From the NCBI GenBank assembly GCA_002408205.1, contig DHQY01000009.1, positions 347,347 to 411,346 on the forward strand: DNA of 64,000 bases, in the 5' to 3' direction. Below, one piece after another: positions 43,753-52,338 of this stretch. This DNA comes from Bacteroidales bacterium UBA5326. Its GTDB lineage: Bacteria; Bacteroidota; Bacteroidia; Bacteroidales; UBA932. The notes under the pieces were generated by a model, which did no database searches, was not told the origin of the DNA, and worked only from the letters and a program-made list of their open reading frames with translations. A program made the position numbers and the translations under genes. Numbering within the stretch: the stretch's first letter is position 1; each line of letters begins with the position of its first letter.

Positions 43753-44611
43753 GAATTTCTACATTCCGGATAAGTCCCCAGGGACAGTTGTTTACAAACC
43801 TCGGAGGTACTTCTCCCACAATCCGTTCGACATATATTTCGGGATTCAGAAGTTCCAGAAAGTCGATAACAAAGTCTATATATTCGTTTAGCGAAAAAGT
43901 TACAAAATCACCGGGCTGTGAGGCGAATTCTTTTTCTATGGCAGTCCCTTTTACAATCTGCAGTTGATGCAGTTTGAGGCTTGTAACGGGCAAGCCGGAC
44001 AGGATCTGCGCCTGTTCCAGCATCTGTACACGTGTCTCGCCCGGGAGACCAAAGATTATGTGGATTCCGGTATGAAGCCCTCTCTCCGCGGTCCGGATGA
44101 TCATATCCCTGGCCTGTTCCCATGTGTGGCCCCGGTTAATACGGCGGAGCGTTTTGTTATAACACGATTCAACCCCGTATTCCAGCATTACTATTTTTTC
44201 TTGGGAGAGACGGGCAAAATAATCCAGTTTTTGGTTATCCATACAGTCGGGCCTGGTGCCCACAACAATGCCGGCTATCCGCGGGTCTTCCAACGCAGGA
44301 CGGTATATTTCCTTTAAGCGTTCCAGGGGTGCATGTGTGTTGCTGAATGGTTGAAAATAAGCAAGATAACCTCCTGCGCGACGATATCTGACGCGGTGAA
44401 ATTCTATGCCTTCGTCTATCTGCTGTGTGATGCTTTTGTCCGGAGTGCTGTATCCGGGATGGAAAGCCCGGTTATCACAATACGTGCAACCACCGGCACC
44501 CACCGTCCCGTCCCGGTTTGGACAGGAAAAACCGGCGTCTATCACCACCTTTTGCAGGCGTGTACCGTATTTGCGGATAAAATAACCTGTGAAAGATCTG
44601 TAGCGTTGCAT
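43658..44611 (-). CDS. TIGR01212 family radical SAM protein (YhcC-like)
   Basis: 317 aa from the ATG at 44611 (MQRYRSFTGYFIRKYG). The radical SAM cluster has the unusual spacing of this family: CPNRDGTVGAGGCTYCDN. Other motifs are YFQPFSNTHAPLERL, VGTRPDCMDNQKLDY and FGLPGETRVQML. The reaction is not established for the family. The last 95 nt overlap the LOG gene antiparallel, and the extra C-terminal residues beyond the conserved domain (from about residue 290) lie within that overlap. Confidence 0.9.
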   Translation of the reverse strand: MQRYRSFTGYFIRKYGTRLQKVVIDAGFSCPNRDGTVGAGGCTYCDNRAFHPGYSTPDKSITQQIDEGIEFHRVRYRRAGGYLAYFQPFSNTHAPLERLKEIYRPALEDPRIAGIVVGTRPDCMDNQKLDYFARLSQEKIVMLEYGVESCYNKTLRRINRGHTWEQARDMIIRTAERGLHTGIHIIFGLPGETRVQMLEQAQILSGLPVTSLKLHQLQIVKGTAIEKEFASQPGDFVTFSLNEYIDFVIDFLELLNPEIYVERIVGEVPPRFVNNCPWGLIRNVEILRLLDVRLEERDTFQGARYIGREKEQAPPGC

Positions 44612-44615
44612 CCGA

Positions 44616-44623
44616 CAAAGATA
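44616..44623 (-). promoter_or_regulatory. -7 box of the radical SAM gene, 4 nt before the start codon
   Basis: TATCTTTG on the minus strand (CAAAGATA on plus), a perfect match, 4 nt from the ATG at 44611. Confidence 0.6.
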
Positions 44624-44638
44624 GGACAAATTGAATGG

Positions 44639-44669
44639 TTTGTCATATCAAAGATTTCACGTAAATTTG
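44639..44669 (+). promoter_or_regulatory. Canonical promoter of the NlpC/P60-epimerase unit
   Basis: TTTG at 44639-44642, 19-nt spacer, TAAATTTG at 44662-44669. Both elements and the spacing match the Bacteroidota consensus. The ATG at 44676 is 6 nt after the -7 box, so even this complete promoter predicts a leaderless or near-leaderless mRNA. Confidence 0.85.
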
Positions 44670-44675
44670 CAGGAT

Positions 44676-45878
44676 ATGAAAAAGTTGATTTATTCTCTTT
44701 TTGCGTTCACGTTTATCTGGACACTTACAGGCTGTAACTCCGGTAAAACGCTTGAACAGCTGGAAGTCATTTCCGGCAATATGAAGACAGCTTTGGCCCC
44801 CGACCGGCGGGAAAAAGTGTATGAAGTCACCTTTGAAAAATCCCGCGGCTCACGCACTTTTGTGGCCAAAGGGGTGACAACAGAGAAAGAAACCGGCCCG
44901 GCTCTTGTTGCGGCGGCAAAATCACAGGAAATAACCCTTACTGACAGTATAATTGTATTGCCTGATCCCTCACTGGGATCCGCCACATACGGAATTACTG
45001 CACTTTCTGTAGCCAACCTCAGGTACCAGCCGGATTATGCATCTGAATCGGCGACACAGACCATTATGGGAATGCCTCTCCGGATACTTGAGACCAAAGG
45101 GGGATGGACCCGTGTTGTCACTCCGGAAGGATACGTGGCATGGCTTACTTCAAAGAGCGTACAAGAAATGGATAAAGAGGCCTATGAAAGCTGGATGGCC
45201 GCACCCAAAGTGATCATTAATAAACACTATGCCTTATTCAGGGAAGAGGCCTTGCCCGGAGCGCAGGTTGTTTCGGACGGAGTATGGGGAAACATTGTGG
45301 AGTTGGAAGGCCAGACTCCCGCCTGGTACCGGGTAAAACTCCCCAACGGCAAAACGGCCTGTGTGTCAAAATTCGATGCTCAGCCCCTTGATTCCTGGCT
45401 AGCTTCGCGCAATCCCATGCCAGAAGAGATCATTTCCACTGCCATGCAGTTCCTTGGATTCCCGTATCAATGGGCCGGCACTTCAGTAAAAGCAATGGAC
45501 TGTAGCGGTTTGGTCAAAACTACATTTTATCTGAACGGGATTATTCTGTTGCGCGATGCTTCACAACAGGCCCGTATGGGAGAACCGGCAGACATATCGG
45601 AGGGTTGGCAACATTTGCAGATGGGGGACCTTATATTTTTTGGCCGCAAAGCCACTCCTGAAAAAAAAGAAAGCATTTCACACGTGGGGATTTACATTGG
45701 CGATGCCCGTTTTATTCATTCGGCCGGCTATGTGCGTATTAATTCCCTCGATCCCGAAAGCGATATCTATTACGAAGGATCTCCGCGGCTGCTAAAGGCT
45801 GTGCGGATACTGAACCATATTGATGACGGAAAGCAGGTGGTTTCCATTAAGAAACATCCCTGGTACGGGATAGAATAG
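44676..45878 (+). CDS. NlpC/P60 endopeptidase lipoprotein with SH3 domains (YkfC-like)
   Basis: 400 aa from the ATG at 44676. Lipobox TLTGC at residue 20. SH3b-type regions at about 110-170 and 185-245 (GGWTRVVTPEGYVAWL; PAWYRVKLPNGKTACV). The C40 peptidase domain about 260-385 has Cys in MDCSGLVKTTF, His in ISHVGIYIG and the third polar residue in FIHSAG. This matches gamma-D-glutamyl-L-diamino acid endopeptidases such as YkfC, which release L-Ala-D-Glu from muropeptides. The next gene is the cognate epimerase, 20 nt away. Confidence 0.92.
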   Translation: MKKLIYSLFAFTFIWTLTGCNSGKTLEQLEVISGNMKTALAPDRREKVYEVTFEKSRGSRTFVAKGVTTEKETGPALVAAAKSQEITLTDSIIVLPDPSLGSATYGITALSVANLRYQPDYASESATQTIMGMPLRILETKGGWTRVVTPEGYVAWLTSKSVQEMDKEAYESWMAAPKVIINKHYALFREEALPGAQVVSDGVWGNIVELEGQTPAWYRVKLPNGKTACVSKFDAQPLDSWLASRNPMPEEIISTAMQFLGFPYQWAGTSVKAMDCSGLVKTTFYLNGIILLRDASQQARMGEPADISEGWQHLQMGDLIFFGRKATPEKKESISHVGIYIGDARFIHSAGYVRINSLDPESDIYYEGSPRLLKAVRILNHIDDGKQVVSIKKHPWYGIE

Positions 45879-45898
45879 GCAACGTTAAACGAAATAAA

Positions 45899-47068
45899 AT
45901 GAACTGTTCAAGACGTAATTTTTTAAAGACTTCTGCTGTATTGGCGGCTACAGCTGCCGTTACCAGTCCGGCACAACTCTTTGCCAAAGGCATGCAGGGA
46001 CAACAAAAAAAACCGGCTTCCGGAAAAATGGAATTGACTTTCGAGCCGTTCGAGGCCAAAATGAAACATGTTTTCACTATAGCCAATTTTTCACGTTCTA
46101 CAACGCCTATTGTGCTTACCCGTATAACCTGGAACGGCTATACCGGCTACGGCGAGGCTTCCATGCCTCCTTACCTGGGAGAAACGACGGCCTCTGTTAT
46201 TGAATTTCTGAAAAAAGTGGATCTTGGCCGTTTTAGTTCGCCTTTCCAGATGGAGGAGATCCTTACCTACGTAGACAGTATCTGTACCAATAATACGGCC
46301 GCCAAATGTGCTGTTGACATTGCACTGCATGACCTTTGCGGAAGAATTATGGGACAGCCCTGGTGGAAGATCTGGGGATGGAGCAATCATAATCTTCCCA
46401 GCACTTCGGTAACGGTAGGACTGGCGTATGCCCCCGACGGATCTATAGATAAAGAAGAAGTTCGTAAAAAAACCCGCGAATGTCTTGAGTACAATCTTAT
46501 AAAAGTAAAACTGGGCAATTCGGAAGAGAACGACAAGACCATGATCAATACCATTCGTGAGATTACAGATCTTCCCATTGTTATAGATGCCAACCAGGGA
46601 TGGAAAGACAAGAGCCATGCGTTAAAAATGATCGAATGGCTTGCCGGGAGGGGAATTGAGATGATTGAACAGCCTATGCCCAAACTGCTGCTCGACGATC
46701 AGGCCTGGCTGCATGACCGCAGTCCGCTGCCTGTCATTGCCGATGAAGCCTGCCAGCGTCTTTCAGATATCATGAAACTCAAAGGAGCTTACGACGGGAT
46801 TAACATCAAGCTCATGAAGTGCACAGGTATGCGCGAAGCCCGCGAAATGGTCTCTTTAGCCAGGGCCCTGAACATGAAAATAATGATGGGTTGTATGACC
46901 GAGACTTCCGTGGCCATTTCTGCCGCTGCACAATTCGCGTCCCAGCTACACTGGGCCGATCTGGACGGTAACTGGCTTATTGCCAATGACTGTTTTACGG
47001 GTATGAAAGTAGTGGAAGGCAGGATAACCCTGGAAGACAAGCCCGGAATTGGCGTTGAACCCTTGTAA
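45899..47068 (+). CDS. Tat-exported dipeptide epimerase (L-Ala-D/L-Glu epimerase, YkfB-like)
   Basis: 389 aa. The N-terminus SRRNFLKTSAVLAATAAVTS is a twin-arginine signal (RRNFLK). Enolase superfamily residues: KVKLG (catalytic Lys pair), VIDANQG, IEQP, IADEA metal ligands and the second lysine in NIKLMKCTG; the dipeptide-binding MGCMTETSVA follows. It epimerises L-Ala-D-Glu from peptidoglycan to L-Ala-L-Glu. Characterised YkfB and YcjG are cytoplasmic, so export is notable. Paired with the YkfC-like lipoprotein upstream. Confidence 0.9.
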   Translation: MNCSRRNFLKTSAVLAATAAVTSPAQLFAKGMQGQQKKPASGKMELTFEPFEAKMKHVFTIANFSRSTTPIVLTRITWNGYTGYGEASMPPYLGETTASVIEFLKKVDLGRFSSPFQMEEILTYVDSICTNNTAAKCAVDIALHDLCGRIMGQPWWKIWGWSNHNLPSTSVTVGLAYAPDGSIDKEEVRKKTRECLEYNLIKVKLGNSEENDKTMINTIREITDLPIVIDANQGWKDKSHALKMIEWLAGRGIEMIEQPMPKLLLDDQAWLHDRSPLPVIADEACQRLSDIMKLKGAYDGINIKLMKCTGMREAREMVSLARALNMKIMMGCMTETSVAISAAAQFASQLHWADLDGNWLIANDCFTGMKVVEGRITLEDKPGIGVEPL

Positions 47069-47092
47069 TTAATTTTAACAAAAAATATAAAT

Positions 47093-47368
47093 ATGCCTAA
47101 CAATTTAAGAACACTTAAAAAAGATGTAGATTATTTAGTTGATGAAGTGATTTCTGACTGCTGCACCTTTATTTACATCAATCCCGATAAGAACGAAGAT
47201 GAAGTAATAGCCGTAATAAACCAGGCTGTTGAATTGAGAGACAGAATGTTTGACAGAATTAACAACATTCAGGACAATCCTGTAAAACCTTATTTCAAGG
47301 CAATTAAAGAAGATCTGATTAAAGAGGTTGATGCTTTATTTCAAAAGATAAGTGAATTGGCTAAATAG
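47093..47368 (+). CDS. Small unknown protein upstream of metH
   Basis: 91 aa, ATG at 47093. Helical, with no signal peptide: LKKDVDYLVDEVISDCCTFIYI, then VIAVINQAVELRDRMFDRIN. It resembles small conserved proteins of unknown function in Bacteroidales, but I cannot name a family. It overlaps metH by 17 nt, which suggests translational coupling with methionine synthase. The region upstream (47069-47092) is A/T rich without a clear -7 box. Confidence 0.8.
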   Translation: MPNNLRTLKKDVDYLVDEVISDCCTFIYINPDKNEDEVIAVINQAVELRDRMFDRINNIQDNPVKPYFKAIKEDLIKEVDALFQKISELAK

Positions 47369-50300
47369 TCTGCCCGGAAAGCTTTTATCTGAACGGGTTC
47401 TTATTCTTGACGGGGCTATGGGCACTATGATTCAGCGCTATAGCCCCTCTTTTCCTTCCGGAGCGGATGGGAACAACGATCTGTTGGTGCTTACCCAGCC
47501 CGCTTTAATTCAGACAATTCATGAAGCATATGTGCAGGCGGGGGCAGATATTATAACTACAAACACGTTTAACGCCAACACTATTTCCCAACAGGAATAT
47601 GGAACGGAAGACAAGGTATACCAGATGAACCGTACTGCCGTGGCTCTTGCCAGGGCCGCCGGCGCCCGTTTGGTGGCAGGTTCCATTGGTCCCACAAATA
47701 AATCGGCTTCGTTATCACCAGACGTCAATAACCCCGGTTTACGGGCTGTCGATTTTAATACGCTTGTGGAGGCTTATGCCCAACAGGTGCGCGGTTTAAG
47801 AGACGGGGGAACTGATCTTTTTCTGGTAGAAACGGTATTTGATACCATAAATGCGAAAGCCGCACTGTTTGCCATTACCCGCGAAGCCCCGGACATTCCT
47901 GTCATGTTGTCCGCCACGGTGGCTGACGCCGGAGGCCGGATCCTGTCCGGACAAACCCTGGATGCTTTCCTGGTGTCGGTGCGTCATGCCAACCTTTTCA
48001 GCATTGGGCTGAACTGCTCTTTCGGCGCCGATGCCATGCTGCCCTTCATCCGGACGTTTGTCGATGCCCCATTATTTGTAAGTGCTCATCCTAATGCCGG
48101 TCTCCCGGATATGTTCGGGAAGTATACACAGACTCCGGAGATAATGGCCCGGACCGTGCGTCCCTTTGTTGAGGAAGGTTTGGTGAACATTATTGGAGGT
48201 TGCTGCGGGACTACCCCGGATCATATTGCGGCCATTGCCCGTATGGTCCGTTCGCTGGAAGCCCCTGTAAGAAAAATTCCGCTGGCTGTACCCAACAAGT
48301 GGTCAGTGCCGTCTTTCAGCGGACTGGAACCTCTGAGGGTCCTGGATCCCATCCGTTTTCTGAACGTGGGCGAGCGTACGAATGTGGCCGGAAGCCGTAA
48401 ATTTGCCCGCCTTATTAAAGAAAAAAATTACGGCGAAGCACTGGACATTGCCCGCCGTATGGTTGACGACGGGGCACATATTATTGACGTGAACATGGAC
48501 GACCCTATGCTGGATGCTCCCGTTGCCATGCGCGAATTCCTGCTGCTCCTGGGTTCGGATCCGGCTATTGCCCGGGTGCCGGTTATGATAGATTCTTCGC
48601 GTTGGGAAGCCCTTGAAGCCGGGTTGCAGTGTGTCCAGGGAAAATCCATTGTGAACTCTATAAGTCTGAAAGAAGGAAAAGACGAATTCCTGAGGAAAGC
48701 GCAGTTAATAAAACATTACGGAGCGGCCGTGGTAGTTATGGCTTTTGACGAAGAAGGACAGGCAACCACGCTGGAGCGGAGGAAAGCCATTTGTGCCCGT
48801 GCATACGAAATTCTTATCCGCGAAGCCGGATTCAACCCGACAGATATACTGTTCGATCCCAATATTCTGACCATTGCCACGGGCATGCAGGAACATCGCG
48901 GATTTGCAGTGGATTTTATTGAGACGGTACGGTATATTAAAAATAATTTACCCGGTGCGCTGGTAAGCGGCGGGGTGAGCAACCTGTCGTTTGCATTCCG
49001 TGGTAACGATACGGTGAGGGAAGCTATGCACACTGTCTTCCTGTATCACGCCATTGCGGCCGGGCTCGATATGGCTATTATCAAACCAGGTGCGCAACCT
49101 GCCTATGACGACATCGCGCCGGAGTTGCGAAAAGCAGTGGAAGATGCAGTACTGGATTCCGACGAAGAGGCAACCACCCGCCTGGTGGAAGTGGCATCCC
49201 GAATAGCTGCCGGAACGGATAATAAACCCGGGGCCGAAATGACCGGTGAAGCGTGGCGCTCGGGAACTCCCTCCGAACGGCTTACCTATGCATTGATGCA
49301 CGGGATTGAAAAGTACCTGGGCGAAGACCTGGCTGAAACCGGTGCTGCCTCGGGGCTCGATATCGTGGAAGGGCCCCTTATGGAAGGAATGACCAGGGTG
49401 GGAAAACTGTTCGGAGAAGGGAAGATGTTCCTCCCTCAGGTAGTCAGGACCGCCAGGGTGATGAAACGTGCTGTTGCCCTGCTGCAGCCCAGGATGCAGG
49501 CAGAAAAAGAAAAAGCACTTGCCAGGGGCAATGCACGGGAAGCCATTTGCGGTATCATAGCCACTGTGAAAGGCGATGTACACGATATTGGCAAAAATCT
49601 GGTTGCCGTGGTAATGGAATGCAACCATTACTGTATTATTGACCTGGGTGTTATGGTCCCCACTCACCGGGTGGTAGAAGCTGCCCTGGAGCATAAGGCG
49701 CAGTTTGTGGGTTTGAGCGGACTGATAACTCCTTCGCTGGAAGAGATGGTAGTTGTGGCACGTGCCATGCGGCAGGCCGGACTGACTGTCCCGCTTCTCA
49801 TTGGAGGAGCCACCACCTCGGAAGAATTCACGGCCCTTAGGATTGCTCCCGAATACAATGGTCTGGTATTGCATTGTGCCGATGCCGCAAGAAATATCAC
49901 ATATCTGTCCCGATATTTTTCAAAAGATTCTTTAGTCAGGGATGCTTTTGTAAAGGAAGTAAGGGCCTCACAGGAAAAACTGCGCAGGGCCTATGAATTG
50001 AAGAACAGCAACCGTCAGTTATTATCTGTTGCGGAAGCCAGGGCCAATAAATGGGTTGATGACGAAAAACCCGACACTACGGATGATTTCGTTCCCCCCT
50101 TTACAGGAAAACGTGAAATGAAAATACCGTTTGCCTTGTTGCGGCCGCTCATCAATTGGACCGCTTTCCTGAGTGCCTGGGAAATGAATTCCAAAGCCAG
50201 CGAAAAAGAGGGCTTTTCTAAACAATCCGGGGAATTACTTGCCGATGCCGGCGCTTTGCTTGACGAACTGATTGCCGGGAAATACGGAGACGTGGCCTTT

Positions 50301-50870
50301 GCCCGTGCCGTAGCCGGGTTCTGGCCTGTTTCTTCAACTTCTGAAGATCATATTCTTTTTTATGCGGATGATTCGTTGAGGAATATGATCCTTGATCTGC
50401 CTATGGAAAGAGATCTGCTGCGACGCGAAGACAATCAACCCAATTTGTGTCTGAGCGATTTTGTGGTGCAGGCAGAACACGGTCATAAACCCGGTTACGC
50501 GGGATTATTTGTAATTACTGCATCTTCTGAATTCATTGAAAAACAGGTAGACGTGTTTAACGAAGAAGGCGATATATACAGGTCTTTGCTCTTGAAATCG
50601 CTTTTGGACCGTATGGCTGAGGCTTGCAGTGAATACCTGCACAGGGTATTTATGCCGGCTCCCGGCGGAGGGATTCGTGGCATACGCCCGGCGTTCGGAT
50701 ATCCTTCCTGTCCCGACCACTCTCTCAAAAAGGAAGTGATGGCTATTCTGGAAGCTGCAGAATCGCTTGGCGTGCGGTTGACCTCCTCCTGTATGATAGA
50801 ACCGGGGGCTTCGCTTTGCGGTATGTACCTTGGGCACCACGGGGCACGCTATTTTTCAGTACATAAATAA
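47352..50870 (+). CDS. metH: Cobalamin-dependent methionine synthase
   Basis: 1172 aa from a GTG at 47352 inside the end of the previous gene. Complete domain order: homocysteine-binding (VLILDGAMGTMIQRY; zinc cysteines at GLNCS and GGCCGTTPDH), methyl-THF-binding (VGERTNVAGSRKF), B12 cap and B12-binding with the ligand His in DVHDIGKNL, and the C-terminal AdoMet activation domain (GIRPAFGYPSCPDHS). It methylates homocysteine using methyl-THF made by MetF, whose gene follows after 13 nt. The C-terminal reactivation domain is intact. Requires B12, either synthesised or imported; no cobalamin riboswitch is visible here. Confidence 0.97.
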   Translation: MNWLNSLPGKLLSERVLILDGAMGTMIQRYSPSFPSGADGNNDLLVLTQPALIQTIHEAYVQAGADIITTNTFNANTISQQEYGTEDKVYQMNRTAVALARAAGARLVAGSIGPTNKSASLSPDVNNPGLRAVDFNTLVEAYAQQVRGLRDGGTDLFLVETVFDTINAKAALFAITREAPDIPVMLSATVADAGGRILSGQTLDAFLVSVRHANLFSIGLNCSFGADAMLPFIRTFVDAPLFVSAHPNAGLPDMFGKYTQTPEIMARTVRPFVEEGLVNIIGGCCGTTPDHIAAIARMVRSLEAPVRKIPLAVPNKWSVPSFSGLEPLRVLDPIRFLNVGERTNVAGSRKFARLIKEKNYGEALDIARRMVDDGAHIIDVNMDDPMLDAPVAMREFLLLLGSDPAIARVPVMIDSSRWEALEAGLQCVQGKSIVNSISLKEGKDEFLRKAQLIKHYGAAVVVMAFDEEGQATTLERRKAICARAYEILIREAGFNPTDILFDPNILTIATGMQEHRGFAVDFIETVRYIKNNLPGALVSGGVSNLSFAFRGNDTVREAMHTVFLYHAIAAGLDMAIIKPGAQPAYDDIAPELRKAVEDAVLDSDEEATTRLVEVASRIAAGTDNKPGAEMTGEAWRSGTPSERLTYALMHGIEKYLGEDLAETGAASGLDIVEGPLMEGMTRVGKLFGEGKMFLPQVVRTARVMKRAVALLQPRMQAEKEKALARGNAREAICGIIATVKGDVHDIGKNLVAVVMECNHYCIIDLGVMVPTHRVVEAALEHKAQFVGLSGLITPSLEEMVVVARAMRQAGLTVPLLIGGATTSEEFTALRIAPEYNGLVLHCADAARNITYLSRYFSKDSLVRDAFVKEVRASQEKLRRAYELKNSNRQLLSVAEARANKWVDDEKPDTTDDFVPPFTGKREMKIPFALLRPLINWTAFLSAWEMNSKASEKEGFSKQSGELLADAGALLDELIAGKYGDVAFARAVAGFWPVSSTSEDHILFYADDSLRNMILDLPMERDLLRREDNQPNLCLSDFVVQAEHGHKPGYAGLFVITASSEFIEKQVDVFNEEGDIYRSLLLKSLLDRMAEACSEYLHRVFMPAPGGGIRGIRPAFGYPSCPDHSLKKEVMAILEAAESLGVRLTSSCMIEPGASLCGMYLGHHGARYFSVHK

Positions 50871-50883
50871 AATTTTGGCAGAA

Positions 50884-51756
50884 ATGAAACTCACGGACAT
50901 TTTCCGGGAATCGGTAAAAACGTACTCTTTTGAATTTTATCCTCCCAGGGACGAGATATCGGCAGTCGATTTTGGTATTAATGTCGGTCAGCTGATGAGG
51001 CTAAGCCCTTCATTTGTTTCTGTGACTTATGGTGCGGGAGGGTCTAACCAGAACCGTACGTTCGAGCTGGTGGACTATCTTAAGAACAAAGTGGGCATTA
51101 ATACGGTGGCTCATTATACCTGTGTCAATACTTCCAGGGACCGGGCGCTGAAAGATCTTTCGGAATTACGATCGAGAGGCCTGCAGAATTTTATGCTCCT
51201 CAGGGGAGATCTTCAGAAAGATTCGGGTGGTGCCTATATACCTGCCAAAGACGGTTTTGGCCATGCCTCGGAACTGGTGGCCTTCGCCCGCGAGCATTTC
51301 GCTGATTGTTGTATTGGCGCGGGATGTTATCCCGAAGTGCACCCGGAAGCTCCTCATGCTTTTGCCGATATCAGGCACTTAAAAGAAAAAGTAGATGCCG
51401 GCTGCGATTTCCTGGTAACGCAATTTTTCTTTGATAATGCTCATTATTTTGATTTTGTGCGCCGGGCCCGGGAAGCAGGCATAAGCTGCCGCATTATTCC
51501 GGGAATCATTCCCCTGACCCATTATTCACAACTGGAACGTTTTGTCAAACTATCCAATACCAGTATCCCGTCATTTTTTGCAGAGCAGTTGGAAGTATAT
51601 AAAAATGATCCGAAAGCCGTATATAAGGCCGGAATGGATTTTGCCATTAAACAATGCCGAGATCTGCTCATGATGGGAGCGCCCGGGCTGCATTTCTACA
51701 CCCTGAATAAATCCCGTGCGACGGTAGAGATCTACCAGACTTTGCTGGGCAGGTAA
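50884..51756 (+). CDS. metF: Methylenetetrahydrofolate reductase
   Basis: 290 aa from the ATG at 50884 (MKLTDIFRESVKTYSFEFYP). FAD-binding TIM barrel: SFEFYPPRDE with the catalytic Glu, SVTYGAGGS, and LRGDLQKD. It reduces 5,10-methylene-THF to 5-methyl-THF, the substrate of the adjacent MetH. A longer in-frame start within metH is not needed. The stop is 10 nt from the stop of the convergent TrmH-family gene. Confidence 0.96.
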   Translation: MKLTDIFRESVKTYSFEFYPPRDEISAVDFGINVGQLMRLSPSFVSVTYGAGGSNQNRTFELVDYLKNKVGINTVAHYTCVNTSRDRALKDLSELRSRGLQNFMLLRGDLQKDSGGAYIPAKDGFGHASELVAFAREHFADCCIGAGCYPEVHPEAPHAFADIRHLKEKVDAGCDFLVTQFFFDNAHYFDFVRRAREAGISCRIIPGIIPLTHYSQLERFVKLSNTSIPSFFAEQLEVYKNDPKAVYKAGMDFAIKQCRDLLMMGAPGLHFYTLNKSRATVEIYQTLLGR

Positions 51757-51766
51757 GGTGTCGGTG

Positions 51767-52300
51767 TTATCCCCTGAGCCTTAAAACAAAATGCCACAGG
51801 ACCACTCCAACGGACACCGAAACATTCAGTGAGTGTTTGGTGCCGTACTGTGGGATTTCAATACATGCGTCACATGCGTCAACCACTTGCTGCTGAACGC
51901 CTTTTACCTCATTCCCAAAAACAAGTGCAACTTTTTGGCCTTCACGGGGCACATAGGCATCGAGCCGCAAGGCTTCCTCGGCCTGTTCAACCGCAATAAC
52001 AAAATATCCTTTGGTTTTCAGTAACCGCACCGCGTCCATGGTGTCCGGGAAATACGTCCATTCCATGGTATCCTCGGCGCCAAGAGCCGATTTATGAATC
52101 TCGGCCGAAGGCGGACAGGCCGTAATACCGCAAAGGCACATATGTTCCAGAGCAAAGGCGTCTGAAGTGCGAAAGGCCGATCCGATATTGTGTTGGCTGC
52201 GGACGTTGTCGAGTACCAGAACTACCGGAAGACGCTTACTGTGAAGGAATTGTTCCGGCGTAAGCCGTTTGAGTTCTCTGTTGGGGATTTTTCTTCGCAT
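51767..52300 (-). CDS. TrmH/SpoU family RNA 2'-O-methyltransferase
   Basis: 177 aa. SPOUT fold with the three SpoU motifs: LDNVRSQHNIGSAFRTSDAF, LVFGNEVKGVQ and IPQYGTKHSLNVSVSVGVVLW. It uses S-adenosylmethionine to methylate a ribose 2'-OH in tRNA or rRNA. The short form without an N-terminal L30-like domain is seen here. Target nucleotide unknown. A -7 box lies 5 nt upstream of the start. Confidence 0.93.
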   Translation of the reverse strand: MRRKIPNRELKRLTPEQFLHSKRLPVVLVLDNVRSQHNIGSAFRTSDAFALEHMCLCGITACPPSAEIHKSALGAEDTMEWTYFPDTMDAVRLLKTKGYFVIAVEQAEEALRLDAYVPREGQKVALVFGNEVKGVQQQVVDACDACIEIPQYGTKHSLNVSVSVGVVLWHFVLRLRG

Positions 52301-52305
52301 ATAAA

Positions 52306-52313
52306 CAAAGGTA
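52306..52313 (-). promoter_or_regulatory. -7 box of the TrmH-family gene, 5 nt before the start codon
   Basis: TACCTTTG on the minus strand (CAAAGGTA on plus), a perfect match, 5 nt from the ATG at 52300. Confidence 0.6.
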
Positions 52314-52326
52314 AAGGATTTTCGTG

Positions 52327-52334
52327 TACATTTG
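52327..52334 (+). promoter_or_regulatory. -7 box of the zeta-like kinase gene, 4 nt before the start codon
   Basis: TACATTTG, a perfect match, 4 nt before the ATG at 52339. The whole divergent spacer is 38 nt. Confidence 0.6.
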
Positions 52335-52338
52335 CATT

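Noticed and set aside
47069..47092. Cobalamin riboswitch upstream of metH
   Set aside because: The spacer is far too short and A/T rich, and metH is coupled to the preceding small gene.
48948..49874. 308-codon minus-strand open frame
   Set aside because: Antisense to the B12-binding region of metH; the long open frame is a by-product of codon bias.
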